Source of the DNA: Geomonas subterranea
GTDB taxonomy: Bacteria > Desulfobacterota > Desulfuromonadia > Geobacterales > Geobacteraceae
Direction of reading: 5' to 3'
Assembly: GCF_019063845.1 (NCBI RefSeq)
Contig: NZ_CP077683.1
Coordinates: 1,302,001 to 1,366,000, forward strand
Length of the DNA: 64,000 bases
Positions within the stretch are counted from its first letter, which is position 1; each line of letters opens with the position of its first letter. Below the pieces are notes generated by a model. The model was not told the DNA's origin, searched no databases, and saw nothing but the letters and a program-made list of their open reading frames with translations. Of this stretch, positions 18,290-26,600 are shown one piece after another. The translations under genes and the position numbers were made by a program.

Positions 18290-19269
18290 TCACCGGAGGG
18301 GGCGGCTTTCTGGGGTCGGCCATTGTGCGGCAACTGCGCGCCCGCGGTGACCAGGTGGTCAGCTTCTCGCGTGGCGAGTATCCCGGACTTGCCGCTTTGG
18401 GGGTCGAGCAGCGCCGCGGCGACCTCTCCGACTTGAACGCGGTGGTCGAGGCGGCGAAGGGGTGTGACGTCGTCTTCCACGTCGCGGCAAAGGCCGGGAT
18501 CTGGGGCGATTTCCAGGAGTACTACCTGGCCAACGTGGTGGGGACCGAGAACGTCGTATCGGCCTGCCGCATCCTCGGCATCGCCCGGCTGGTCCACACC
18601 GGGTCGCCCAGCGTGGTCTTCGACGGCTCCGACGTAGAGGGAGGTGACGAGTCGCTCCCCTACCCCGCCCACTTCGAGGCGCATTACCCGCACACCAAGG
18701 CGCTGGCCGAAAAGTCCGTCCTCGCCGCCAACTCGCGCACGCTGTCTACCGTATCGCTGCGGCCGCACCTTATCTGGGGACCGGGCGACAACCACCTGGT
18801 GCCGCGCATAGTAGCCAAGGGGCGCGCCGGCGCCTTGAGGCGCATCGGCACGCGCGCCTGCCTCGTTGACACCGTTTTCGTGGAAAACGCCGCCGAGGCG
18901 CACCTGAACGCGGCGGACCGCCTCGCGCCGGAAGCCCCGCTGGCGGGGAAGGCCTACTTCATCTCCAATGGCGAACCCGTTCCTCTGTGGGACATGGTGA
19001 ACGCCATCCTGGAAGCCGCCGGCGTCCCCCCCGTCACCCGCACCATCCCCGCCGGAGTGGCCTACGCCGCAGGGATCGCCTGTGAAATCGCCTGGAGATC
19101 GCTCAGGCTTCGCGGGGAGCCGCCCATGACCCGCTTCGTCGCAAAGGAACTCGCCACCTCCCACTGGTTCGACATCTCCGCGGCGCGCAGGGATCTCGGC
19201 TATTTCCCCCGCATCTCCATACAGGAAGGGTTAAGGCTTCTGCGCGCGTCGTTCGAGGCAGGGGCTTGA
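18277..19269 (+). CDS. oleD: OleD, 2-alkyl-3-ketoalkanoate reductase (NAD(P)-dependent SDR)
   Basis: Extended short-chain dehydrogenase of 330 aa that reduces the OleA product to the 2-alkyl-3-hydroxy acid. The N-terminal Rossmann motif is TGGGGFLG and the catalytic pair is in HYPHTKALAEK (YxxxK). The ATG at 18277 lies within the 3' end of oleC, giving a 13-nt overlap, and the protein begins directly with MRALVTGG, which fixes the start. The stop overlaps the proposed start of the phosphopantetheinyl transferase gene. Confidence 0.92.
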   Translation: MRALVTGGGGFLGSAIVRQLRARGDQVVSFSRGEYPGLAALGVEQRRGDLSDLNAVVEAAKGCDVVFHVAAKAGIWGDFQEYYLANVVGTENVVSACRILGIARLVHTGSPSVVFDGSDVEGGDESLPYPAHFEAHYPHTKALAEKSVLAANSRTLSTVSLRPHLIWGPGDNHLVPRIVAKGRAGALRRIGTRACLVDTVFVENAAEAHLNAADRLAPEAPLAGKAYFISNGEPVPLWDMVNAILEAAGVPPVTRTIPAGVAYAAGIACEIAWRSLRLRGEPPMTRFVAKELATSHWFDISAARRDLGYFPRISIQEGLRLLRASFEAGA

Positions 19270-19958
19270 TTGCGGTTGCCGGACTCGAGGCGGTGCACGC
19301 GCAGTTCCGGCTCGAACCGCTGCTGCGCCCGGAACACGAGAAGGTGCGTCTGACCGGCTATTTGAACGACGCCGAGCTGAGACGTGGAGCGAGGCTGCTC
19401 GATCCCGGCAAGCGGGAGGAATTCCTGGTCGGGCGGGGGCTGGTACGGGAGATCCTGGCCGGGCTTACCGGCGGGGAACCTGGAAGGATCGAGTTCCTGG
19501 AGGGGGTGTTCGGGAAGCCGTATCTCTCGTCACACCGGGGAACCGGCGGGTTGCACTTCAATGTTTCGCATTCCGGAGGGCAGTTGCTGGTCGCGGTCTG
19601 TTACGGCGCGGAGATAGGAGTCGACCTGGAAGAAGTACGGCAGGACCTGGCGTTTCGCCCCATGGCGGAGCGCTATTTTTCTTTGCGGGAGCGCGAGGAG
19701 CTGTTCGGGCTGGACCCGGAACTGCAACTCGACGCGTTCTACCGTTGCTGGACCAGGAAGGAAGCATACCTGAAGGGGATGGGGACGGGTTTTTCCCTCC
19801 CATCGACCGCGTTCGACGTGTCGCTTGCACCGGGTGAGCCGCCTGCCCTTTTGGCCCACTGGGTCGGGCCGGAAGAGGTGAAGCGGTGGGCTATCACCGA
19901 CCTGCCGGTCCCCGCAGGTTATTGCGCGGCCCTCGCCATTCAAAGGCAGGGCGAATGA
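19266..19958 (+). CDS. Sfp-type 4'-phosphopantetheinyl transferase
   Basis: Transfers phosphopantetheine from CoA to carrier-protein serines, here most plausibly the five ACP domains of the PfaA-type synthase (the PfaE role). Signature segments are IGVDLEEV (Mg-binding Asp/Glu) and CWTRKEAYLKGMG (W/KEA). 230 aa from a TTG start that overlaps the oleD stop as TTGA; this start is the least certain part of the call and an in-frame GTG lies ten codons in. The stop codon lies inside a GGGCGAAT hairpin repeat. It closes the operon. Confidence 0.88.
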   Translation: MIAVAGLEAVHAQFRLEPLLRPEHEKVRLTGYLNDAELRRGARLLDPGKREEFLVGRGLVREILAGLTGGEPGRIEFLEGVFGKPYLSSHRGTGGLHFNVSHSGGQLLVAVCYGAEIGVDLEEVRQDLAFRPMAERYFSLREREELFGLDPELQLDAFYRCWTRKEAYLKGMGTGFSLPSTAFDVSLAPGEPPALLAHWVGPEEVKRWAITDLPVPAGYCAALAIQRQGE

Positions 19959-19968
19959 TTATTCGCCC
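19949..19968. repeat. GGGCGAAT hairpin repeat, copy 1
   Basis: Perfect 8-bp arms GGGCGAAT/ATTCGCCC around GATT, followed by CCTACAG. The left arm forms the last codons and stop of the phosphopantetheinyl transferase gene. Near-identical copies occur at 31896-31916 (reverse orientation) and 63544-63565. Confidence 0.8.
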
Positions 19969-19998
19969 CTACAGCTCCCCCCCCGCGATTCCCCCGTG

Positions 19999-20388
19999 TC
20001 ACCTTTGCTTCCCCCTGAACGCCCGGTAGGCGTCCATGTGGCTCTTGTATTTCACCAGGCTCACCTCGCTGTTCAGCCAGGCATAGATGATGGCATTGGT
20101 CTCCTTGTCCCACTTGAAAAAAAGCCGGTGCTCGCAGGTTGGCTTCGCCCTGCGCCATTGACGGTAGGCATGTCCCTCCGCCTCTCCCTGGTAGTACGAG
20201 GCGTGCTGCGGGTCTGCGGGTATCTCGTCCTTTATCGCCCGGTACACGCGCGCCAGGAGCTTCGCCTGGGGCGAGTTCTTATATGTCTGCGGATTCCTCT
20301 CCTTCTCCTTGGCCACCACGGCGATCAGTTCGTCCAGCACCTGTTCGAAGGCGGCATGAAAGCGGATGCGCGACTCGTTACTCACCAT
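19999..20388 (-). CDS. YhaV-family toxin (putative ribosome-dependent RNase)
   Basis: 129 aa, matching the YhaV toxin family of type II toxin-antitoxin systems along its second half: a YYQGEAEGHAYRQWRRAK region, then HRLFFKWD, IIYAWLNSE and a C-terminal DAYRAFR, all diagnostic from memory of E. coli YhaV. YhaV cleaves mRNA and is normally neutralised by the AbrB-like PrlF/SohA antitoxin encoded next to it. Here the upstream partner, only 2 nt away, is a 288-aa protein with no AbrB-like look. GGAGG 8 nt before the ATG lies inside that partner gene, so the two are translated together. Confidence 0.8.
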   Translation of the reverse strand: MVSNESRIRFHAAFEQVLDELIAVVAKEKERNPQTYKNSPQAKLLARVYRAIKDEIPADPQHASYYQGEAEGHAYRQWRRAKPTCEHRLFFKWDKETNAIIYAWLNSEVSLVKYKSHMDAYRAFRGKQR

Positions 20389-20390
20389 GG

Positions 20391-21257
20391 TCAGACCTCC
20401 ACGCCCCTGATCAACTCCTCGATCAGCTTCATCTTATCCGGGTCCGGCACCTTGATGGTGTCGGCGCTGGAGGCGAGCTCCCGCTCCATCCAGTCGTACA
20501 GCTCATAGACGGTGCCGTTCTCCACCGAAAAGGAGAACGCGTCGAAAACACGGGGATGGCAGGCCGTGGCAGCCAGCTTGTCCGCGATGAGATCCTCGTA
20601 GTAGGAGGCGACCAGGCTGTCCGGGAGCACGAAACTGTAGTGGATGAACGAGGCGTCCTTGCCGCGCACAATCTCGTAACGGTACTGCAGCAGTATGGCA
20701 TCCGTCTCGGAAAAGGCCGTGCCGATGGCGGCAAGGACGCCCTTCAGGTCCTGCTCCGCCAGCCCGTGTTTGGCCAGGGCTTCGCTCACCGCCTCATAAT
20801 CCCCCTGCCGCGGGTGGCGCACTCCCTCGTGGCTCTCCTGCCACTGGGCCAAAAGTTTCTTCAGCAGCGAGAATCTTCCAGTCAACGGCGTGATGCCAAT
20901 GGCGGCGTTCAGTAACTTCGATTCCTGGGGGGCGCGATCCAGCGCGAGCAGGGTGTACTTCGCGGAGTCGTTCCAGAGGCAGGATTTTTCCAGGGCAAAG
21001 GCGTAGTACATCAGAAAGAGGTGGGACTCGGACAGTTCGATGGCCTTCAGGTACTGGGCGTGCATCGTCGTGATGTCGTGCTCCAGGCACGCGACCAGCC
21101 CGAGCAGGACATGAGCGGAAGCTGGATCTTTTTTCAACAGGGAGTGGGCTGACTTCTTGTAGGTCGCCAGCTTCACCCCCTGGGTCACGTCCCTGCGGCT
21201 GAATGCGCCCAGTTCACGCAGAAGCTTCCCGAAATCAGGCTGCTTGCGGAATAACAT
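20391..21257 (-). CDS. Unknown protein coupled to YhaV-like toxin; helical-repeat N-terminal region
   Basis: 288 aa, not recognised as a named family. The N-terminal 200 residues look like helical (TPR-like) repeats, with phrases such as SAHVLLGLVACLEHD and LMYYAFALEKS; the C-terminal 90 residues seem a separate domain (VRGKDASFIHYSFVLPDSL ... ELYDWMERELASS). It starts behind GAGGGG, 8 nt after a small zinc-ribbon membrane protein, and ends 2 nt before the YhaV-like gene. Position and spacing suggest it could be the antitoxin, or a regulator that replaces PrlF, but no DNA-binding motif is visible. Confidence 0.7.
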   Translation of the reverse strand: MLFRKQPDFGKLLRELGAFSRRDVTQGVKLATYKKSAHSLLKKDPASAHVLLGLVACLEHDITTMHAQYLKAIELSESHLFLMYYAFALEKSCLWNDSAKYTLLALDRAPQESKLLNAAIGITPLTGRFSLLKKLLAQWQESHEGVRHPRQGDYEAVSEALAKHGLAEQDLKGVLAAIGTAFSETDAILLQYRYEIVRGKDASFIHYSFVLPDSLVASYYEDLIADKLAATACHPRVFDAFSFSVENGTVYELYDWMERELASSADTIKVPDPDKMKLIEELIRGVEV

Positions 21258-21265
21258 GGGGCCCC

Positions 21266-21532
21266 TCAGCTAAGCCCGGTGCCGCAAAACCTGCATGAAG
21301 TCTCGCGCCATTTGCTGAACTCGCCGCACTTTGGGCATTGCCGGTAATGCCCCTCTACCGTGCGGAGCGGGCGTTGAAAAAAGGTGATCATCACCGTGGG
21401 AGCGAACAACCCGTTCAGCAGAAACCACAGCAGCGGGTTGCGTCCCTTGGTGTAGGCGACCCAGGCACCGAGAGTCCCCGGCAGGAGGAAAAAAACGAGA
21501 ACAAATCCCCATTCCATCATGTTGGTAGGCAT
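21266..21532 (-). CDS. Small membrane protein with C-terminal zinc ribbon
   Basis: 88 aa. Two hydrophobic helices (about residues 8-25 and 33-52) are followed by a four-cysteine ribbon, CPKCG then CRFCG. First gene of the three-gene operon that ends in the YhaV-like toxin, 8 nt before the second gene. GGAG lies 5 nt upstream of the ATG. A small membrane-anchored zinc-ribbon protein; no activity can be assigned. Confidence 0.7.
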   Translation of the reverse strand: MPTNMMEWGFVLVFFLLPGTLGAWVAYTKGRNPLLWFLLNGLFAPTVMITFFQRPLRTVEGHYRQCPKCGEFSKWRETSCRFCGTGLS

Positions 21533-21589
21533 GTATGCTCCATACTCGGCGTGCCCGTTCCCTTTCTATCGGGAAAGGGGCTCGCTGTT

Positions 21590-21630
21590 GCTCTCCTCCC
21601 CTGCGGGAGGGTAAGGGGTGGGGGAAGATA
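21590..21630. repeat. Single unit of C/G palindromic element
   Basis: CCTCCCCTGCGGGAGGG followed by TAAGGGGTGGGGG closely matches the left unit at 42671. It lies between two minus-strand genes and could act as a transcript-end hairpin for the 21935 gene. Confidence 0.55.
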
Positions 21631-21644
21631 CCGGGGGGGCGCTC

Positions 21645-21935
21645 TCAGGTTCTGGGTTCGGTCCTGGTGATGGTGCTGCGCAGTTCCAACCCGAGCAGGT
21701 CGGCGGCTTCGTGGACCGCGTTAAGGTAACGTTCTCTGAAGTGCGGCAGCCCCCCGGTAGGGTTGCCGTGTTCATCCCACGGCAGCTCCGTGCGTGACAG
21801 CACGATGAGGATCTCCTCCAGGGCATCCCTTTGCTTTCTCAGCTCGCGGATCTCTTGCAATGCCTCGCGCAGCAGCTCTGCCCCGTCCGGGTCCTCGGAG
21901 ATCGCGGATTGCAACTTCTGTAGCATATCGGTCAT
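21645..21935 (-). CDS. Conserved-looking hypothetical protein, 96 aa
   Basis: The start MTDMLQKLQ at 21935 is chosen because AGAGGAG stands 6-7 nt upstream; an in-frame ATG nine codons earlier has no such site. The first half is a charged helix likely to form a coiled coil (EALQEIRELRKQRDALEEI), the second half contains LPWDEHGNPTGGLPHFRERY. No family recognised and no signal peptide. It is divergent from the OmpH-like gene at 22140. Confidence 0.6.
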   Translation of the reverse strand: MTDMLQKLQSAISEDPDGAELLREALQEIRELRKQRDALEEILIVLSRTELPWDEHGNPTGGLPHFRERYLNAVHEAADLLGLELRSTITRTEPRT

Positions 21936-22139
21936 TGGTGACTCCTCTTGAGTGGAGCGCATGGTAACAGCGACTGCGTATACGAGTCAACAGCCTTTAT
22001 GGGGCTGAATTCCCGTGAAATTTCAAACTTCGGCGGACTCCTCCCTGCCCGTCGCCACATTTCTTTTAATTGCCAAAGCGTAACAAAGGCTTTATGCTCT
22101 CCAGTCGCAGTCACCACTACTCAAACAAAGGATGATCAT

Positions 22140-22790
22140 ATGACAAGATTTGTGACGCTTCTTATCGGCTCCGCACTCGCCTCTCTCATCGCCTCGAACG
22201 GCTTCGCAGCGGATGCCGCCCCCGTTGCAGCCCCGGCTGCGACACCTGCCGCGGCACCTGCAGCAGCTCCGGCTCTGGCACCTGCAGCGGTAGTCGCCCC
22301 CGCTCCCCCCGCCAAGGACGAGGCGAACTCCGCCACGATCAAGGTCGCTTTCATCGACATGGCCAAGGTAGCCGCTGAATCTCCGGAGGGAAAGGCCGCG
22401 AGCGAGTCGTTAAAGAAGAAGTCGGAGCAACTGCGCAACAAGCTCGACGCCAAGACCAAGCAGCTCGAGAAACAAAAGGCCGCCATCGAGGCGAAGCTCC
22501 CCACCATGACCCAGAAGGAACGCGCCGCCAAGGCGGCAGAGTTCCAGAAAAAAGTAGAAGAATACCAGAAGCTTGCACGCAACAGCGAGCTGGAGGTGAA
22601 CAAGTTGCAGGACAAGCTGACCAACGAGATCGGAGGCATGATCAAGAAGGCAGCCAGTGACTACGCCAGGGCTAACGGCTACCTGTTGGTGGTCGAGGAA
22701 AAAGGGGTTCTCTTCACGGATGAGAAGGTGAAACCCAAAGACATCAGCGACGAGGTTGCCGCCGAGCTCGGCAAGAAAGGGAAAAAGTAA
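22140..22790 (+). CDS. OmpH/Skp-family periplasmic chaperone-like protein
   Basis: 216 aa. A signal peptide (MTRFVTLLIGSALASLIASNGFA) is followed by an Ala/Pro-rich spacer of about 40 residues and an OmpH/Skp domain: a beta start KVAFIDMAKVAAESPEG, a long Lys/Glu-rich coiled coil from about residue 80 to 165, and the closing YLLVVEEKGVLF. Skp holds unfolded outer-membrane proteins in the periplasm. The Ala/Pro spacer is unusual for Skp. ATG at 22140 follows AAAGGATG; the frame is open further upstream, but the signal peptide sets this start. A terminator follows at 22831. Confidence 0.82.
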   Translation: MTRFVTLLIGSALASLIASNGFAADAAPVAAPAATPAAAPAAAPALAPAAVVAPAPPAKDEANSATIKVAFIDMAKVAAESPEGKAASESLKKKSEQLRNKLDAKTKQLEKQKAAIEAKLPTMTQKERAAKAAEFQKKVEEYQKLARNSELEVNKLQDKLTNEIGGMIKKAASDYARANGYLLVVEEKGVLFTDEKVKPKDISDEVAAELGKKGKK

Positions 22791-22830
22791 TCTTCCTCGC
22801 CTTCAAGCCGCACCGCTCACCGTTACACCA

Positions 22831-22868
22831 TTCGCCGCCTGGGACCTCCCGGCGGCGAAGTTATTTCC
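22831..22868 (+). terminator. Rho-independent terminator after the OmpH-like gene
   Basis: TTCGCCGCC and GGCGGCGAA form 9-bp arms (22831-22839, 22851-22859), followed by GTTATTTCC. The T tract is short, so efficiency is uncertain. Confidence 0.6.
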
Positions 22869-22995
22869 AGCCCAGGGTCCGCCCACCGCTTTTATCCAAA
22901 AAAATTAGTAATCGTTAAGAAAAAAATTCAATCGTTGATAGAATGTCACCCTGTTTCTTGGGATAGCAAATTCCGGGCTGCACAGGGGACTATCG

Positions 22996-23466
22996 ATGAT
23001 GCCACGACTTTGTCTTATCTCGCTCTGTTTGGCGCTGGTCATCTCCTGCCGGTTCGGGGTCGCTGAAGCGACTCTCGGTGAACCGGCCGACACCATCGCC
23101 AGGGACACGAAAAAGTTTTCCGGTGTGCTCCAGAAATCCACCAACCGGGCCAGGTACCGCGTTCAGTCCATCGCGTCAGGGGCCACGGCCACTACGGTGC
23201 GGGAGTACGTCGCCCCTTCCGGCGTCGTGTTCGCGGTGGCCTGGAACGGCCTGGTTCACCCGGACCTGCAGGTGCTGCTCGGCAACTATCACGACGACTA
23301 CCGTAAAGGACTTTCGCGGAACGCGCGCCAGTCCGGACGCAGGGGAGCCCGGGTGACGACCGAGCGGTTGGTGGTGGAAACCTGGGGGCACATGCGCAAT
23401 CTGCAAGGGCGGGCCTATCTTCCCGGGCTCCTGCCCGAAGGAGTGAGCCTCGATGAGATCCGTTAA
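22996..23466 (+). CDS. DUF2844-type exported protein
   Basis: 156 aa with an N-terminal signal sequence (MMPRLCLISLCLALVISC, possible cleavage after GVAEA) and the pattern REYVAPSGVVFAVAWNGLVHPDL, which I associate with the DUF2844 family; function unknown. GGGGA sits 6 nt before the ATG. Its last 14 nt overlap the DUF3443-like gene. These two families are often neighbours in Burkholderia and Geobacter, which supports the pairing. Upstream, ATCGTT occurs twice about 22 nt apart (22910-22940) and may be an operator or promoter part. Confidence 0.72.
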   Translation: MMPRLCLISLCLALVISCRFGVAEATLGEPADTIARDTKKFSGVLQKSTNRARYRVQSIASGATATTVREYVAPSGVVFAVAWNGLVHPDLQVLLGNYHDDYRKGLSRNARQSGRRGARVTTERLVVETWGHMRNLQGRAYLPGLLPEGVSLDEIR

Positions 23467-24907
23467 CCTGACGGCAGTCATGATCGTGGTAGCTGTACTG
23501 GTCTCATTGGCGGGGTGCGGCGGGGGCGGGAACAAAGGACCGGTCCTGAGGTCGATATCGGTAACACCGGGCAATTCCACACTCTCCGTCGGCGCGACCG
23601 GGCGGTTCACCGCTACCGGCACCTACTCCGACAACAGCACGCGTGATATCACCAGCCTAGTCACCTGGAGTTCCTCCAGTCAGGGTGTAGTGACCATAAG
23701 CAACGCGACGGGAACCAGGGGGGCGGCCACCGCGTTTTCTGTGGGAAGTACCACCGTAACGGCGACGCTGGGAGCGATAACGGGGTCCACCAACCTCACC
23801 ACGACGCCGGCATCCGTCCCCGCCGCCAACGTCATGCCCCTGACCGTGAACGGATCGCTCTGCTCCGCGGGAAGCTACCTCAACAAGGCCTGCGTCAGCG
23901 TCACCATCTGCACCCCGGACCTCTCCGTCTGCCAGACGGTGAACGACATCCTGCTCGACACCGGCAGCTATGGATTACGGGTCTTCCAGCAGGCGATTCC
24001 CAACCTGACCCTGCCGCCGGTGGCCAGCGGCGCCGGTTCTCTCACGGGTTGCGTCCAGTTCGCCGACGGCAGCTCCCTGTGGGGTCCGATCCAGTCGGCC
24101 ATGGTGAAACTGGGGAATGAGCCGTTCGTACCGGTCCCGATCCAGGTGATAAATTCGAGCTTCGGTTCGCTCCCCCTCCCCTGCTCAAACGCCGATCCCA
24201 CCCCGGTCTCCTCGGGCTTCGCGGGGATCCTCGGTGTCGGGGTCTTCAAGGAGGATTGCGGCCTTGGCTGCGTCTTCACCGCGGCCAACGGCGTATATTA
24301 CAGCTGCACCGGAGCAACCTGCGTCGGAACCACGGTCCCTCTGGCCGACCAGGTCCAGAACCCCGTTGCCGTGTTGCCGGTGGACAATAACGGGCTGATC
24401 GTGAGCATGCCGTCGGTCCCCATCGGCGGGGTACCGTCGCTGGACGGATCGGTCGTTCTTGGCATCGGCACCAGCACCAACAATACCCTTTCCGGCCCGG
24501 TGGTCCTGAGAACTGACTCCACCGGGGACTTCACCACCGTCTTCAACGGCGTGACCACGAACGGCTTCGCGGATACCGGTTCCAACGGCCTGTTCTTCCC
24601 CGATACCGACCCGGGCGTGCTCCCGGTATGCCCGTCGCCCAACACCGACTGGTACTGCCCCCCCGTGACCCGGTCTTTGCTGGCGACCAACGTGGGGGCC
24701 ACGGGCACACCCGTTTCCAACGTGAGCTTCAACATCTCCAATTTCAACACCCTGCTGAGCAGCCCCAACAGGGTGTTCAGAGACATCGGCGGGCCATCCG
24801 GCTTCGGATTCGATTGGGGACTCCCCTTCTTCATGGGGCGCAGCGTCGCCTTTGGCATCGAAGACGAGACATCGGTTCTCGGCACCGGACCCTACGTCGC
24901 CTATTGA
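23453..24907 (+). CDS. DUF3443-type lipoprotein with Ig-like domain and two DTGS motifs
   Basis: 484 aa. Lipoprotein signal with LAGC lipobox near residue 22, a bacterial Ig-like (BIG2) domain at about residues 32-115 (LRSISVTPGNSTLSVGATG), then a DUF3443-like body. That body holds two copies of an aspartic-peptidase-like motif, ILLDTGSYGLRVF (about residue 167) and NGFADTGSNGLFFP (about residue 366), spaced like the two lobes of pepsin-type enzymes. Several paired cysteines suggest disulfides outside the cytoplasm. The start ATG lies inside the DUF2844 gene. Whether it is a peptidase is inference; I know of no assigned function for the family. Confidence 0.75.
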   Translation: MRSVNLTAVMIVVAVLVSLAGCGGGGNKGPVLRSISVTPGNSTLSVGATGRFTATGTYSDNSTRDITSLVTWSSSSQGVVTISNATGTRGAATAFSVGSTTVTATLGAITGSTNLTTTPASVPAANVMPLTVNGSLCSAGSYLNKACVSVTICTPDLSVCQTVNDILLDTGSYGLRVFQQAIPNLTLPPVASGAGSLTGCVQFADGSSLWGPIQSAMVKLGNEPFVPVPIQVINSSFGSLPLPCSNADPTPVSSGFAGILGVGVFKEDCGLGCVFTAANGVYYSCTGATCVGTTVPLADQVQNPVAVLPVDNNGLIVSMPSVPIGGVPSLDGSVVLGIGTSTNNTLSGPVVLRTDSTGDFTTVFNGVTTNGFADTGSNGLFFPDTDPGVLPVCPSPNTDWYCPPVTRSLLATNVGATGTPVSNVSFNISNFNTLLSSPNRVFRDIGGPSGFGFDWGLPFFMGRSVAFGIEDETSVLGTGPYVAY

Positions 24908-24930
24908 CCGATTCTCATCATGGTTCTTCG

Positions 24931-24963
24931 AAAGCACCTTGTCTCCCGGCAGGGTGCTTTTTT
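24931..24963 (+). terminator. Rho-independent terminator after the DUF3443 gene
   Basis: AAAGCACC (24931-24938) pairs with GGTGCTTT (24953-24960) and runs into TTT. It lies 24 nt after the stop codon. Confidence 0.85.
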
Positions 24964-25067
24964 ACATGCATGATCGCAGAGCTGTACTTGAGTTTGACCT
25001 GGCCCGCACCTTCAGATAGTATCCTCTGTGTCGTATCCTGTTATCTGCGTATCCGGAGGGTATCCCT

Positions 25068-26594
25068 TTGTTCAGGTCATTACTGATTGTCCCCGCCGTG
25101 CTCTTTGCCTTAGCCCACCCTTCGTTTGCCGCTCCTCAGGTTCCCGCGAGCAAGCCGCAAACCGCGGAACAGGAACCGCAAGCGAAGCCTTCGGCAACGG
25201 AGCGAGCCGTGGTGACCAGCCACAAGGCCCGCATCGGCGGTAAAGAGCTCTCCTACCAGGCTTGTGCCGGAACGCTGCCGGTGCAAAATGACGCCGGTGA
25301 AACCGAGGCCGACATCTTCTACGTTTCCTACCGGGTGCAGCAACCGTCCCCGGCCAAACCCCGTCCCCTGCTCTTCGTGTTCAACGGCGGTCCCGGCGCC
25401 GCTTCCGTGTGGTTGCACCTGGGGGCGCTCGGGCCAAGGCGTGTCCAGATGCTTGCCGACGGCAACATGCCGCAGCCCCCGTTCCACCTGGTCGATAACG
25501 CTTCCAGCTGGCTCGACGTCGCCGACCTCGTGTTCGTCGATCCCGTGGGTACCGGCTACAGCCGCGCCGTCAAACCCGACCTCACCAAGAAATTCTTCGC
25601 CGCGCAGGCCGACATAGATTCCCTGGGGCGCTTCATCCGGCTCTACCTTACCCGCAACGGGCGCTGGGACGCACCGGTCTTCCTGGTGGGCGAGAGCTAC
25701 GGGACTTTCCGTAGTGCCGGACTTGCGGAATACCTGGCGGAGCACGGTGTCGCCCTGAACGGGCTGATCCTGGTTTCCAGCGTCCTCAACATGCAGACCA
25801 TCTCCTTCGATTACGGCAATGAACTCCCCTACCAGCTTTTCCTGCCAAGTTACACGGCGACGGCCTGGTATCACCACAAGCTCGCACCCGAAATGCAGGC
25901 CGACCTCGACCGCACCCTGGCGCAGGCCGAGCAATGGGCGGCGACGGAGTATCTCTGGGCACTTAACAAAGGGGACCGGCTCACCGCGGCGGAGCGCAAG
26001 GAGATAGCGGAGAAGCTGGCCCGGTTCACAGGGCTCAGCGTCAACCTGGTCCAGAACCGGAACCTGCGGGTAGACAACAGGGATTTCGCCAAGGAGTTGC
26101 TGCGCGGCGAGGGGCGCATCGTCGGCTTGATGGACAGCAGGTTCAACGCGGAGAACCCCGAGCCAGGCAAACACCTGGCGTTCGATGCGACCATAGCGAC
26201 CATTCGCCCCCCGTTCACCAGCGCGGTGAACGCTTACCTGCGGGAGGAGCTTGGCTACCAGTCGGACCTGGAGTATTTCGTGCTGGGGGGCGGCATCGGC
26301 CGTTGGGATTGGGAGGCGAAAAACAGCTACGCGGACACCGGGGAAAACCTTCGTAACGCCATGGTGAAGAACCCCTACCTGAAAGTCCTCGTGGCCTCCG
26401 GCCTGTTCGACCTGGCCACCCCGCACTTCGCCACCGACTACACCCTGTCACACCTGGGGCTGGGAGGAGATTTGCGCCAGAACATCTCCGTGAAACGGTA
26501 CCGGTCGGGACACATGATGTACCTGGAGGAAGACTCACTGGTACGGCTAAAAATGGATGCTGCAGAGTTTATCGGCACAACCTTGAAGCGCTAG
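25068..26594 (+). CDS. Secreted serine carboxypeptidase (peptidase S10 family)
   Basis: 508 aa alpha/beta-hydrolase peptidase. Signal peptide at residues 1-22 (PAVLFALAHPSFAA); FNGGPGAASVW oxyanion segment; VFVDPVGTGYSRA; nucleophile Ser in VGESYGTF; Asp in SGLFDLATP; His in SGHMMYLEED. This is the full S10 triad. The TTG start at 25068 is supported by GGAGGG 8 nt upstream and by the signal peptide. The 3' end faces the nuclease gene with a 6-nt gap. Likely acts in the periplasm or outside the cell on peptides, removing C-terminal residues. Confidence 0.9.
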   Translation: MFRSLLIVPAVLFALAHPSFAAPQVPASKPQTAEQEPQAKPSATERAVVTSHKARIGGKELSYQACAGTLPVQNDAGETEADIFYVSYRVQQPSPAKPRPLLFVFNGGPGAASVWLHLGALGPRRVQMLADGNMPQPPFHLVDNASSWLDVADLVFVDPVGTGYSRAVKPDLTKKFFAAQADIDSLGRFIRLYLTRNGRWDAPVFLVGESYGTFRSAGLAEYLAEHGVALNGLILVSSVLNMQTISFDYGNELPYQLFLPSYTATAWYHHKLAPEMQADLDRTLAQAEQWAATEYLWALNKGDRLTAAERKEIAEKLARFTGLSVNLVQNRNLRVDNRDFAKELLRGEGRIVGLMDSRFNAENPEPGKHLAFDATIATIRPPFTSAVNAYLREELGYQSDLEYFVLGGGIGRWDWEAKNSYADTGENLRNAMVKNPYLKVLVASGLFDLATPHFATDYTLSHLGLGGDLRQNISVKRYRSGHMMYLEEDSLVRLKMDAAEFIGTTLKR

Positions 26595-26600
26595 TTCACG

